From contig JALPQD010000908.1 of NCBI GenBank assembly GCA_023101885.1, positions 1-64,000 of the forward strand: a stretch of 64,000 nucleotides of DNA, given 5' to 3'. The position numbers and the translations under genes are program-made. Below the pieces are notes generated by a model. That model saw only the letters and a program-made list of their open reading frames with translations, did not search any database and was not told where the DNA came from. Of the stretch, positions 44,036 through 55,054 are shown piece by piece. How positions within the stretch are numbered: the first letter of the stretch is position 1; each line of letters begins with the position of its first letter. The DNA is from Typhlomys cinereus. Taxonomy: Eukaryota; Chordata; Mammalia; Rodentia; Platacanthomyidae.

Positions 44036-44984
44036 TGCTTCAAGTGATCCAAGGTGTTTTCGCGGCATTAAGAAAACAGGGCTGGAAATAAGTCTTAGGT
44101 TCATTTTCACAATGGATGCTCTCAATGTACTAACCCCAAGAGCCTAATGTGTCAATACCGTGTTCAACATTATACTGTGGCACCTAACCCTAACTCTGCT
44201 AGAAAAAATACAGAACTGGTGTTCGAAGCGGCCTTGTGGGATGAAGAGAGATGTCCATTGTATGGAGTAGGTGTGAAGATGCATGCCTGTGGGCTCACGG
44301 GAGAGTGTCTCTTCATGACGACACAGGATCATCATCAAAGAACAACAACAAAGCCTGTGTCTGTATCCTTTCATGCAAGTCAACCACAAACACCATTAAC
44401 TCTTTGTTCCCCTTCCCTAGCTAAAGGAAAAGTCTTCTCTTGCTTTCATATTCTTGCCATTCCGTGCATTGTCCTTGAATGTGTCTGGGGGCTCCTAGAC
44501 TGTGTAGAAGCATTATTTCTTAAGCTGGGAATCCCCAGGTGGTAAAGTTCTCTCTTGTCAAAGACAGGCCTATTGTTCTCCCAGCTCTTAGTGCTCAGCA
44601 AGAATTGCTTACTAGAACTACTTCTGGAACTGGAAATAAAACACCCATAAAAGTAAAAAATAAATGGCCAAACCCACTTTACGGTCAGTGTTGTGCAAGC
44701 ATTTTGGACAGAGTCGTACTGGGCAGGTTTCCGTGTTTGCCCATAAAGCAAGGTGGGGAAGAATGTTCTGGCTTACACTTTAGCAGAAGAGCTCACTGGG
44801 ATATTACTAGCAAATCGGAAACACTCAGAAATCCATGTGGAATTTCAGAGAAGCTCTCTGACTTTCTTGTGCTCACAAATTCATGCGTTCCAGGCCACCT
44901 CTGGCTGTTGAATGTATTACATACAGTCCCACCTCCCAAACCCATCCCACGTCCCGAACCAGCCTCTTCCATGGCCACACATTC
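44036..44984. other. Unassigned intergenic DNA
   Basis: Frames of 132 and 161 codons on the plus strand (44147-44545, 44539-45024) overlap minus frames of similar size. None shows a domain, and the second runs into an L2 fossil. Confidence 0.3.
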
Positions 44985-45095
44985 TTTCATTGACTCATGT
45001 AGCAAATATTTATTATGCCTTTAGTATGAGCTAGGCCCTCTGTTATGCTTTGAGGGTACAAAGATGAAAAGACGCAGGGCGGAGAGTGGGAAGGA
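44985..45095 (-). mobile_element. L2 LINE 3' end, minus strand
   Basis: 'catgtagcaaatatttattatgcctttagtatgagctaggccctctgttatgctttgagggtacaaagatgaaa' is the antisense of the L2 3' terminus. Such fossils predate the placental radiation. Confidence 0.75.
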
Positions 45096-45429
45096 CATGC
45101 AAATCAACAATTAGGGTAGAGAGATGGCACACTGTGATGGAGGGGTGCCCAATGAGACCACACAGGTGGGTGGCACCCAACGCAGCCTGGGGGGCGAGAA
45201 GAAGCTGGAAAATAACATTCCAGTCAGGGAATGCTTGAGACACAGACAGATGGGTATAAGGAAACAAGCCATTTCAGATGGAAAAATTCAGGGCCACCAA
45301 TTGTTTGTGGAAGATTTACAGAAAAAAAAAAAAAAAAGATGTCGCCTGATTCACGGAGTCCTGAGGATCATTGAACTTTACATGTTCCCTCGTTATCTCA
45401 GTCTTGAAATACACCCATCACTTTTATAA

Positions 45430-45620
45430 GATACTTCATTTATGAGAGAAAGGTAGGGGAGGAAAAGCACGTGCGCATGCCACATCAAACGTGAGTGGCA
45501 GAGAACAATTTTCGGGTATCAGCTGTCTCCTTCCACCATGTGGGATCCTGAGACTGAACTCAGGTGGCCAGGCTTGTACCAGGACCCTTTACCCACTGAG
45601 TCGTCTCCCTGGTCCCCCAA
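45430..45620 (-). mobile_element. B2/B3-like SINE, minus strand
   Basis: 'agtggcagagaacaattttcgggtatcagc', 'ccttccaccatgtgggatcctgagac' and 'accctttacccactgagtcgtctccc' give the antisense B2/B3 order. Confidence 0.75.
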
Positions 45621-45689
45621 ATAGTCCCATCTCTAATGATTGAATTAAAGGAAACCTCTGCTCACACTAAAGTATTTCTTCTTTGACTA

Positions 45690-45812
45690 TAGAGGCAGGA
45701 TCCCAGGGAGTTCAGGCTGGCCTAGAATTCCCTAGTTAGCAGACGACTGTTACACTCCTGATTCTCCCGCCACTACCTCCCAAAGATAGGGATAAGAGAC
45801 AGGCATCATCAG
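45690..45812 (-). mobile_element. B1/B4-like SINE fragment, minus strand
   Basis: 'ttcaggctggcctagaattcc' and 'cactacctcccaaagatagggataagagacaggcatc' are decayed antisense B1/B4 motifs. Confidence 0.55.
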
Positions 45813-45868
45813 GTCTGGATCACACTAAAATGTTCTTTGAAAAGATAAACTATTGGAAGCAGCGAGCT

Positions 45869-45888
45869 TTTTTTTTTTTTTTTTTTGT
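45869..45888. repeat. Poly-T run
   Basis: About 20 T residues. A comparable A-run (45320-45336) lies upstream. Confidence 0.9.
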
Positions 45889-46195
45889 GGACCTTACTTA
45901 GCAAACCTGGAAAGGCTGACATATTAGATGTGCAACCATGGGAAATACACAAAGGAAGCTTTATTTGCAGGGAGCCAATTTCACAGGACACTACAAAACA
46001 AGGAAGGTGTGTTTGGATGCTTGGAGGACTCTGTGCTCAACAGAGAAAGAATGGAGTGTCATGAGAAAGCCAACCCCCATCCCAGACTAGCTGCTTAGGT
46101 GCACACATCCAGGCAGCCATGCGTTCTCCATAGGAACAGCAGTGGAGCGAGGACGAGGCTCTTCTGGAAGAAAGGTTCCACTCGCGTTGTTCTCT

Positions 46196-46285
46196 AAGGT
46201 CTGACTTGTTTAGGGTACACGGTCTCAGAGGCACCTTTACCAGACAATGGATCCAAAGCCCTGCTTCAGAATTCCAGGGGGCAGA
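46196..46285 (-). repeat. Unclassified ~90-base dispersed repeat, copy 1
   Basis: 'tctgacttgttt', then 'ttaccagacaatggat' and 'tgcttcagaattccagg' recur in the same order at 47109-47203. I cannot assign it to a known family. The orientation given is arbitrary. Confidence 0.6.
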
Positions 46286-46561
46286 GGGACTGGACGGGAG
46301 ACTTGTCAAGACAAAGTGTCTTACTCAAGAGCCCCACAGTAGGGCTTGCAAATTTGCATTTTTCACACATAGCAAGTGATACAAGAGATCCTGAGCGTTC
46401 CAAGAGCTGCTTGACACCCAGAGAACTGACCTCCTCTGTATTCCTCATACCTAAGTTCTCATCTTTTAATAACATTTGCCACTGCTCAGTTCAGGTCCCT
46501 ATAACAGTGTTACTAGGCTTCGTCCATTCTCCACACAGCCAAGAGTACTTTAAGAAGTGAG

Positions 46562-46735
46562 TCGAGGAGTTGATATACAGCTCAGCAGGCAAAGACCCCT
46601 GTGCTCAAATGTGTCAACCTGCGTTCGATCCCCTAGAGCCCACATGGTTGCAAAATGTTGTCCTCTGTCTGCCAAATATGCGCCTCTCTCTTCCTCTCTC
46701 TCGTAAATGAGTGAAATATCCTTTAGAGTGTAATC
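46562..46735 (+). mobile_element. B2-like SINE, plus strand
   Basis: 'gttgatatacagctcagcaggc', 'ctgcgttcgatcccctagagcccacatgg', 'ttgtcctctgtctgcc' and a CT-rich tail with 'gtaaatgagtgaaa' follow the B2 order. Confidence 0.65.
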
Positions 46736-47095
46736 ATATTAACACCCACTTAAAGTGCTTCAAAAGATCTTTGCAAAGAGGTTATTTTGGAATTTAGTTT
46801 ATTTACTTGGCTTTTTGTGATCAAATGCTCTGCCCCAAGCTACAAGCTTTTAATTTGGCTTTTTCAATTTTATTTTTAATTATGTTAATAATGAATTTAT
46901 GTGCTTTCAACACTCACTAACCATCTCCACCACTATTTCATCCCATCCCTCCCAATGCCCCTCCAGTCAATATTCCCTCTCTCATGCCCCCCCCCAATTT
47001 GTGAACTTCGGGTCCCATCTAGGATATTTGCAACTGTCTGGACACCCTCAAGGACTTGACCAGACCACCAGTGGGTAAACCAGCGGTTATTTGAC
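46736..47095. other. Unassigned AT-rich DNA
   Basis: Nothing recognised. A C-run lies at about 46987-46995. Confidence 0.3.
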
Positions 47096-47096
47096 T

Positions 47097-47295
47097 TTTT
47101 GAGATAGGTTCTGACTTGTTTCAGGATGTATGGACACAGGGTCGCCCTTACCAGACAATGGATTCGCAAGCAGTGCTTCTGAATTCCAGGTGGCATACGG
47201 ATCAGACACTATGTAGTCCAGGCTGGCCTCAAACTTATGATCCTCTACTGCCTCCCAAATTCTGGGATTATAGATGTATACCACTATGCCTAGTT
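47097..47295 (-). mobile_element. B1/B4 SINE interrupted by the ~90-base repeat
   Basis: Left piece 'ttttgagatagg' (47097-47108) and right piece 'cactatgtagtccaggctggcctcaaac' (from 47207) to 'tgggattatagatgtataccactatgcc' make one antisense B1/B4. The two pieces are separated by about 95 foreign bases. Confidence 0.6.
47109..47203 (-). repeat. Unclassified ~90-base dispersed repeat, copy 2
   Basis: Shares 'tctgacttgttt', 'ttaccagacaatggatt' and 'tgcttctgaattccagg' with copy 1 at 46196-46285. It sits inside a B1/B4 element. Confidence 0.6.
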
Positions 47296-47430
47296 GAAAT
47301 TTAGGGTTTTTGTTTTTAGTTATTATTTTTTGTTGTTGAGGTTTTAATCCAGATGATTAAAATCTATATGATACAGTCTAGATATCCCTTATTCAAAATC
47401 CCTAAAACTAGTAGGGTTTCTGACATTGGA

Positions 47431-47432
<2 letters not shown>

Positions 47433-47478
<46 letters not shown>
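47433..47478. repeat. (TA)n microsatellite
   Basis: About 20 TA units ending in CACACA. Prone to length change and hairpin formation. Confidence 0.96.
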
Positions 47479-47482
<4 letters not shown>

Positions 47483-48482
47483 CTATATGATGAGATAACT
47501 TGGGCATGGAATCCACCTCTAAACAAGAAATCAATGTTTTTTGTGTTCCTTACGCACATATCTTTCTGTTCACTTATTTTTGACAATTTAATGCATGAAA
47601 CGAGATTTCCTGGTATGGAATTTCCCACTTACTTTCCATTTCATGTCAGTATTCAAAAAGGCTTTGAGTTTGGAGCCATTTTGGATTGTGACATTTCAAG
47701 GTACTGGGAGCTCCGGCTGGGACTATGCACACAAACAAGCTGGGGAAAGGGGGCAGAAACTTAGACCCTGTACTGTCACTCTCTCGGTTTCCTCATTCTG
47801 GTAGCAGACTGCACACCTACTTGTCATACTGGATCTGACAGCAGAAGCCACTTTGGGTGGCTTGTACCTCTAGAGAGCTTGTTCTTGTCTCCTATTTTGG
47901 GGTGAAGCATAGGAAGCTGCATCCCTTCAGACTTCCCTGAAGACGGAAGCACTTGATGTTTACAGCATGATGGGCCACGTCTGATCCATGCTTGCTCCAT
48001 CCTCCTCAGTGCTTTGACCTGGCGCATCTTTCCTCTGACAGGGATAACAACCACGTCCCCCTATCCAGCCAGGCTCATGCGTTTCTTCTCAGCACATGCT
48101 CTCTGCCTGTGAGCAGGTTTGCTTTGAACAGGGTTATTTAAGAGCTCGAAAGACGACTCTGAGGAGTCAGGGAAAGAGGACAGAAGGGGGTTCAGGAAGG
48201 CAGACAGACGGACAAAAGGACAAAACGTGCAGCCTACATCACAGAAAGGTGAGTGGGCCTTACAGAATTGCTTATTCACATGCTCGTGGAATGCTTAGAA
48301 TTTTGAACAAGGAGGAAATTGTTAGTCAATGACTTTGGTTGGGTATGTCCAAGGACATCGAACTTTGAAGGAAAGACCCCAAGCTTATGTAACATTACAG
48401 CTACAGATGAAGGTGCTTCTTTTGCTTTCCAGACAAGGGTATTGTGTCCTTTGCTGCTGAAGAGAAACTCTTTTAACATAAT
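47479..48482. other. Unassigned intergenic DNA
   Basis: No exon or repeat recognised. Confidence 0.3.
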
Positions 48483-48523
48483 TCTCTCTCTCTCTCTTTC
48501 TCTCTTTCTCTCTCTCTCTCTCC
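48483..48523. repeat. (CT)n microsatellite
   Basis: CT repeats with TTTC interruptions. Confidence 0.95.
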
Positions 48524-49519
48524 TTTTTATTTAAATGCATCTTCTCCTCACTTAGAATCCACATGGACTCTCAAATAGAGTCTCAGCTGACTGACTTTGA
48601 ACACATTTCTAGAATGTTCTAAACTCTCCACAAGAAACAGGTTGCACAACGGGCCGTAAGATGCCCTCAGGCAGCCCAGTGGAGTGGTCCAAAGTATATG
48701 TGAACAGGCTGCTTATTCTGACTAAACAAGGGCGCGCTGAGTGAAACTCGAAGCCCATCGCCTAAAGGATTTTGGCTGCCTGAGGTTGCCGATGTTAGTT
48801 CAGGAAACTAGACAAGACCAGGCGCCCTCGCTGACCGCCATTTGCGAGAAGTTTGCTTCTCCTTCCTGCTCCGGGAAACTGGGTCAGTCACGTAGGGGGC
48901 CACCTGCGGAGCCTCGAGTTGCTGGAAGCCTCCAAGAGCCCAGCATCTGAAAGGCCTATCAAACTGGGGCATCTCAAAGCCCCCCTGCAGTGCTATTAAC
49001 AGAGAACAATCATCCACCTTACAGAGTTAATAATTAGTTCTAATCAGTCAAAAGCCAAACAGGCCATAAAAATGCTAGCCAACTGAGAGACGGGCAAGGC
49101 AGGTGAAAGGCGGCGCTGTGCGTGCCAGGAGAGCTGAATGCATTCCACAGACCTCCGTCCAGTGTCTCCCGCTCCCCCGGGCAGATACTGGCACAGAAGT
49201 TTGCAAAGCAGGATGAATTGTGGCCGACCACCGATTTCCACGCATGAAAACCTACTGAAGTACTTCCTCCGTGTGAGAATCCCCGCAGAACCAGCTGTCC
49301 ATCGATGCTAATGTGCATAGGACTCTTGTAACAGTCCCTCGCTTGAGGATGGTTGATGAGCAGCTAATGGGGAGACCCAGTCATCCCAGTGTGGTCTGGG
49401 GGGACAGGAGGAGTGGGATATCTTCCTCCAAGTGTCCAGAGAGAGACTTCAGTCTCATTGGGCCTGTTCATGCCTAGGTAAAATGGGACAGACAAAGTCC
49501 CCTTTTCTAAACATCTTTC
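48524..49519. other. Apparently unique, moderately GC-rich sequence
   Basis: About 1 kb free of recognisable repeats, which is unusual for this window. It holds the AT-rich block at 48995-49080. Frames of 69-92 codons occur but look fortuitous. Confidence 0.35.
49026..49038 (+). promoter_or_regulatory. Candidate HNF1/homeodomain-type binding site
   Basis: GTTAATAATTAGT matches the palindromic HNF1 pattern GTTAATNATTAAC at 11 of 13 positions. Function is unproven and short motifs also arise by chance. Confidence 0.3.
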
Positions 49520-49524
49520 TGGAG

Positions 49525-49675
49525 AAAGGTTACATGCCTGTGACCCCAGCACTTGGCAGGTAAAGGCAGGAGGGTCTGTGCTGAAGTCACTGTCAGCTGA
49601 GTATTGGGTTGGAGGCCAGTCAGAGCTGCAGGAGAACCGCCCCACAAACAAACAAACAAACAAACAAACAAACCA
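49525..49675 (+). mobile_element. Degenerate B1-like SINE with (CAAA)n tail
   Basis: 'atgcctgtgaccccagcacttggcagg', 'aaaggcaggagggtctg' and 'ttggaggccagtcagagctgc' lead into CAAACAAACAAACAAACAAA. This is the B1 order. Confidence 0.7.
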
Positions 49676-49972
49676 GCACTCTATTGCATGTGGATGTCCC
49701 TTATCTCTTGGGTGGCAAAGTACCTCAAGGCACAGGGCAGGTGAGGAGCTCTTATATGTGTCTTTGTGGCCACAAGTGGCCTAAGATGTGAGGTTTTCTA
49801 TATTCTGAAGTGGGCGTTTCCCTTACTTTAGCATCACTTCTAATTTGCTTCAAGGGCTGACAATGGAAAATATGAGACTTGTTCCAAAAGTGTTGATCAT
49901 GAGGGGTCAAGGGGGTCGGGCTGAGATAAAAAGACTGAACAGGCTAGTAACTCACAGCATGCTCCAGAGTAC

Positions 49973-49973
<1 letters not shown>

Positions 49974-50018
<45 letters not shown>
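49974..50018. repeat. (GT)n microsatellite
   Basis: About 22 GT units at the start of a longer TG-rich block. Confidence 0.97.
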
Positions 50019-50020
<2 letters not shown>

Positions 50021-50660
50021 ATGCATGTGTGTGTGGTATGTGAGTGTATGAGAATGTGGTAGATGTGCAGTATGAGTGATGTATGTGTTTATGCAGGTGC
50101 ATGTGTGATGTGTGTCTGTGTGTGTGTTTATTCATATGCATGTGCAGCGTTGTGTGTATGGCATGTGGTGGATGTGTGGTATGAGTGGTGTGTGTGATGT
50201 ATGTGTCTGTGTGCATATCTGTTTGTGTATCTGTGTGTCGTGTGTGTGCTTATGCATGTGTGGGGTGTGTGTGTGTGTGTGTGTATGGCCTGTGGTGGCT
50301 GTGCAGTGTGAGTGATATATGTTTATACAGGTGCGTGTGTGTGGTATGTGTGTGCATGTGTGTGTATTGGTGTATGTGCATGACTGTGTGATATGTGCAC
50401 AGGTATGTATATGTGTATAAATGTATGTGTATATATGTATGCACATGCCCATGTGGGACATGAGTTCATTTGAAACATGTGTGTTTGTGTTTATGCATGT
50501 GTGTATGTGTATTTGTGTGCATGTGCATGCTTGCGTGCATGCGTATGCACTCATGTGTTGCGTGTGTGTGTACATCCATGCATGTATGTGCCTGTGCATG
50601 CATATGTGTCGGCATGCATGTACATGCATATGTGTCGGCATGCATGTGAAGGCCAGAGTT
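50019..50660. repeat. Degenerate TG/ATG-rich block
   Basis: About 640 bases of TGTGTATG, GTGCATG and similar words, with recurring units such as 'gtatgagtg' and 'gcatgcatgtgaaggcc'-like ends. Long Cys/Val and Thr/His frames here (up to 169 codons on the minus strand) are artefacts. The alternating purine-pyrimidine composition could favour Z-DNA. Confidence 0.9.
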
Positions 50661-50697
50661 CAGTCTCAGGTATGACAATGTTTCTCAGAAAACTTCC

Positions 50698-50900
50698 ACC
50701 TTACTTTTTGTGACAAGGTCTCCCACCAGGACTTATGATTGCATTGGACTAGGCTGACTTCCCGTGAGCCCCAGGGCTGCACCTGTTTCGTCCCCTGTGC
50801 TGGGAGTGCAGGTTCTCTGCCACAGCTGCCTTTAAATGGATGGGGGACGGCACTAGGGTCCCCATGTTTACACTGCAGCCACTTTCCCATAAGCACCTCC
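50698..50900 (-). mobile_element. B3-like SINE, minus strand
   Basis: 'tttgtgacaaggtctcccacc', 'gactaggctgacttcccgtgagcccc' and 'ctgtgctgggagtgcaggttctctgcc' follow the antisense of a B3-type composite SINE. Confidence 0.5.
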
Positions 50901-51639
50901 CCCCCAGCACATGGATTTAATGGCATAGAGTCACACTTGTGGACATAGTCTTGTTCTCTGGTGCTTTTGAGGTTACCAGTCAAGCCACATTGAGATGGAC
51001 GATAACGTACCATACATTCTGCCTGGTCTCAGAGGCAAGACCTGTTACCTGCCGTGGACGTCACTGGAGCAGGCAAGAGATTTCAAAGCCCCAGCTTGTA
51101 ATCGTGGAAAACATTCAGGTGCTCGCATGACATTTGTGGAGCCTGAGGTGTGTGAAAGGCCCTGGGCTTCCTCATTGCCCGGGAGGAGCCGTGGAGGAGG
51201 CGGCACTGCAGGGTGCCACCCTCACACTCAGGGCCATCTGGGCCGTGGGGTGGGGACAGAGAGGCAGCAGGGACTGTGCCCTTCCAAGCTCAGGGGCAAA
51301 GCTTCTCACTCCTCTGTTAAAAAATAATAAAAGGACAGGAGGGCAAAGTCCAGACATTTCAAAACAAGTCTAATTCCGGGCCTGTTTTTTTTTTCTAGGC
51401 CTCTCTTCTGACTACTTCCCGAAACACAGATGCCTTTCCCACTACCTGGAGTGTCTCCGCCTCTCCCCTCCCCAGCCCTGCCCGGGTATCCCACGAGTCC
51501 CTCTCCATCCTGAAGTGAGCCAGGTGCCCTCTGGGAGACAGAGGACCAGCATGGAGAGTTCTCCCACTGTCCCAAGGTGACAGATTTACTATCTGTCCCC
51601 TCATTTGACTGTGAAGGTCAGAGTATAGAAACTGAGTAA
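50901..51639. other. Unassigned intergenic DNA
   Basis: Moderately GC-rich, with frames of 79-110 codons but no domain. Confidence 0.3.
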
Positions 51640-51735
51640 CATTCATTTCAGTTGTTCCTGTGCATAAATACAGTCCAGGGTCTGTTACAGACACATGTGG
51701 AATGAATGAGTAAATGAATGAATGAACAAATGCAC
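51640..51735 (+). mobile_element. Possible L2 3' end with (GAAT)n
   Basis: Ends 'gtggaatgaatgagtaaatgaatgaatgaac', a common feature of plus-oriented L2 3' ends. The upstream part is weak. Confidence 0.35.
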
Positions 51736-52064
51736 ATTTTCATTCACTAAAGCGCCTTAGGGAAATATCTGGAATGAAGGCAGGGCAGTCTTCACAGCTT
51801 GGCCCCAGAGAGAAGGGACAGAGGACCAGAGGAAAGAAGCCTTGGGCTGGCTGACCTATTATGCATGCCTCTGGCCTTTTAGAGGGCCAGTTGCAAGAGC
51901 TGGATGGACACACAGGACTGACAGGTGGACCTCTGATCCCAAGCAACATCTCTGAGCTATTCCCACACCTCTGCCTGCTCCAAATACATATGGAGACACT
52001 GTTTGGCTTTGTTTCCTCTTGGGAGGAGGGAGTCCTGGGATAACTTCTCATGTTCTATATCCAG

Positions 52065-52320
52065 ATAGGATCGTCATGATTGACAATTCACTGAATATTT
52101 CAAAATCGCAAATGGAGAGAAACATTTGCGGTTATTCATGTAGCATTTGCCCTGATCTGGTCATTACACATTGTACTGGCACATTAAAATGCCACACTGT
52201 AACCAATAAACATGTACAGTTGTATGTCGGTCAATTACAAATAAATAAAAAGAAGTTAAAAAGCAATAGAATTGCAACAGGTCAACTTAAAACTAATTTT
52301 AAGAAGAAATAAAAAAAATA
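52065..52320 (+). mobile_element. L1 (L1M-class) 3' end
   Basis: 'ccctgatctggtcattacacattgtactggcac', 'aatgccacactgtaaccaataaacatgtacag' and 'tcaattacaaataaataaa' match the terminal 3' UTR of an L1M-class element, ending in an A-rich tail. Confidence 0.75.
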
Positions 52321-52333
52321 GAAGTTTCTAATG

Positions 52334-52555
52334 ATAGATGATTTTTTGCATATAAATATGTGTATATACGTATGTTCAGCCATACATGTGTATAAGTGTA
52401 CATGTATATATCTTCATGTATATGTGCAGGGTGTGTGCATGCATGTGTGTGGGCACACTAGTATGCATGAACATGTATGTAATATACATGTATGTTTGTT
52501 TGCATATGTGTTGGCATGCGTATATGTGTGTAAGGACTCACATATTCACACGTGT
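52334..52555. repeat. TG/TA-rich low-complexity block
   Basis: Irregular ATACATGTATAT and GTGTGTGCATG words. It gives an artefact frame at 52331-52642. Confidence 0.85.
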
Positions 52556-52564
52556 GCACTAGGA

Positions 52565-52840
52565 GATCAGAGGTGGCATCTGGTGTCTTCCTCGATGGTT
52601 GTTTATACTGAGACAAACTCTCTTCCTAGAGCTGAGATCTAGTGATCTATCCAGAGTTCACCAATTTGGTTGGTCTAGTAGCTGGTTTTCCCTGGGGATT
52701 CCCTGGGTTCACTTTCCAAGACTGGGATAGCAGTGAAGCCTACATACCTACACAGTTTTTACATGGGTGATGGGGATTTGAACTCCGGTCCTCAAGTTTG
52801 CATTGCAAGTGCTTCACCTACCAAGCCACATCTCCTCAGG
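52565..52840 (-). mobile_element. B3-like SINE, minus strand
   Basis: 'gcatctggtgtcttcctcgatgg', 'aatttggttggtctagtagctgg', 'gtgatggggatttgaactccggtcctc' and 'caccaagccacatctcc'-like bases run in the antisense B3 order. Confidence 0.6.
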
Positions 52841-53139
52841 TTCCAAGTGACAGAGGATTCTCTAAGCTTGTCCAAAGAAGCTTTTCTGATTTATGCCAAA
52901 TGCCTTTTGTGTTATCTATAGAGGTATTCCAAGTTGGTGAGCCTCCTCTTTTTGCTGTTAATTTTCATTTGTTTAATTACATTTAGATCATCTGAAGTAC
53001 CCAGATCTGAGTGTTACACAGTTAAGTGAAGCTTGACACACATACATACCAGCATTAACCTATATATTTAATACTTGACTCGCCCCCAAAGGTTCCCAAT
53101 GATCAATCTCTACTGTGATTTTGAAAAAGCAAAAAATAA
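52841..53139. other. Unassigned DNA
   Basis: Nothing recognised. Confidence 0.3.
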
Positions 53140-53260
53140 AAATGTAATGCTGGATCTTCCAGATTTCACACATGATTCAAAATAGACTGGCCTTATGGAG
53201 GTGAAATTGCTAGAAACCAACACAGTAATGTCATGGTCTGGTACTGACTGAAATGATTTA
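53140..53260 (+). mobile_element. Possible decayed L1 ORF2 fragment
   Basis: 'ctggatcttccagatttca' and 'acagtaatgtcatggtctggtactg' hint at ORF2 ('cttcctgatttcaaa', 'gtaatcaaaacagcatggtactgg'). Weak. Confidence 0.3.
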
Positions 53261-54555
53261 TATCCCCACTGTGGTGTAGACTTCGAGAAGGGAACTGAGT
53301 AGAAATGTCACGAGAGTTCATGACGACCTCAGGCAGTTGGCCCAAGATCAAGGACCATTAGCCAGCATCCTTGGCATGGAATATGGGGATACATATTTAA
53401 GCCACTGTCTAGCTGGAGGAGAGCACAGCAGATACAAACTGAATCACAGAATTCATAATGATGTGTCGTGCTTGTTCAGAGATGAGCCTTGAGAGATGGC
53501 GTCCAGAAGAGTTTGCTGGTGTGTTAGAGGTCGCACATCAATTCCTGATGTGACTTTCATTTTGGTGAGAAAAGCACATACGGCAGAAGCCACAGTCCCC
53601 TGCTCTGGCCCATGGGGTCATTTGCCCCTGATGGGGGCATCTGAGGTGAGAACCGCACTCAGAAAGCACCCTGCTTAGCAGTTCCGGAGGCCATGAGGGT
53701 AGAGATACAACTACTCACCCAAGAGAAAGAAAGAAAATCATGTGCTTATTCACCAGCTAGCTCGACGAGGTCGCAGCCCTGAGGACTCTTCGGTGACCAT
53801 GGAGTCGCTCCCTTTCATTGCGACAGCATGTTCCGGGGGCTGAACTGGTCCGTGGGACAGAGGCAATTGTACATCTCTGACAAGGAAAGGGCAGTCCGTG
53901 GAGTGCATGACCATGGCTCCTTTCCACCAGCTGATGAACAATAAGTAATGTATCATTGCTTTGACACCACTAGTCCAACAGGAAAACACCCAGCTGCCCA
54001 GCTGCCCTGGCTCCACGCAGTACCAGGAGCGTTTTGGTGGCACTTTAGGCAGAACCACCTCTTTTCTACAAATACCAACACTAGATAAATCATCACAGCG
54101 AGTGGTTATGCATCCAGATGAGTTTTCACGTATGCAAGTCATTTATAGCAAGGCTTCCTGTGGAGGAGGCTACAGGATCAGCAGAGGGTCAGTATTCCAG
54201 AGAAGTCTTCTGCACCTCTCTGCTCAACAAGAGGGCAGGAAATACTCAGCCACCAGAACCTCTGCTCACCAACACCAGAACCCAAGGAGAGACAGGAATC
54301 TAGGCCCCCGAAGAGGTACCATCCCCTGGGAACCTGTGACTTACTTTAAAGTCCATTGTCCTGGCAATATCGATGGATCCTTCTCCCACACGGGCGCCTG
54401 CTCATGATAACCTCTAAGACTCCAGACATTCTCTAGTCGGATCAGTCCCATGGGATCCATGCAAAGATCCCCCATGTCCCTCCCAGTGATGTCGGAACGA
54501 TTCTTCGGGGGTTACCGAGAGTGTGAAAATCCCCCTCTAGATCTGGCGCAGTCCT
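53261..54555. other. Unassigned intergenic DNA
   Basis: About 1.3 kb. Frames of 130 (minus, 53750-54142) and 148 codons (plus, 53961-54407) overlap each other and lack domains. Confidence 0.35.
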
Positions 54556-54640
54556 GCTGACCCCAGGAACATGGGTAAATTACTTCCATCTCTTGGCTTC
54601 CTAGTCCATACTTGTAAACACGGGGTTAAACTAATTGCCT
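54556..54640 (+). mobile_element. MIR fragment
   Basis: 'gggtaaattacttccatctcttggcttcctagtccatacttgtaaacacgggg' matches the conserved MIR segment in order. Confidence 0.65.
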
Positions 54641-54839
54641 TTGGGATCACTTCCGCCATCGGGATGGTTGTCTGCCCCTCTGAACCGAGGCCTGGAGTGT
54701 GTTTTCTCTGTTTCATTTCCTATGGGATGCTGGTCCATCAGGCACACAGCCAAGAAGGGCAAAGGTTTAGCACTCATTCCAGGTAGGAAGGGACACCTGC
54801 TTTCTTTTCCTTTTCACCCCCCAACTATAAGATTCTACA

Positions 54840-54935
54840 TAGCAGAGTTCTTCCCTTGTTTGCCTTTATTTATCTTTCTGCCCTCGGGACAGAATAGATG
54901 TTCAATACATGCTTACACAATGAATGTGCAACCCA
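54840..54935 (+). mobile_element. Possible L2/MIR 3' end
   Basis: 'tttatctttctgccctcgggacagaatagatgttcaatacatgcttac' followed by 'aatgaatgtg' resembles an L2 3' end. Confidence 0.45.
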
Positions 54936-55054
54936 TATAAAACCTAAAACTGCAATGACCTCTTCTTGACTTGTTCCCCTGTTCAGAAGAACCCACCCAC
55001 AAAAACATAGACATCAATGCAATTATTATTGTCTGGAGAAACTTTCTTTTTTTT

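Noticed and set aside
44147..45024. 132- and 161-codon plus-strand frames
   Set aside because: The second runs into an L2 fossil, and both overlap minus frames. No recognisable protein features.
50132..50675. 169-codon His/Thr-rich minus frame and Cys/Val-rich plus frames
   Set aside because: Artefacts of the TG/CA-rich block. Both strands and several frames are open because the repeat lacks stops.
53750..54407. Opposed 130- and 148-codon frames
   Set aside because: They overlap on opposite strands and show no domain. Likely chance.
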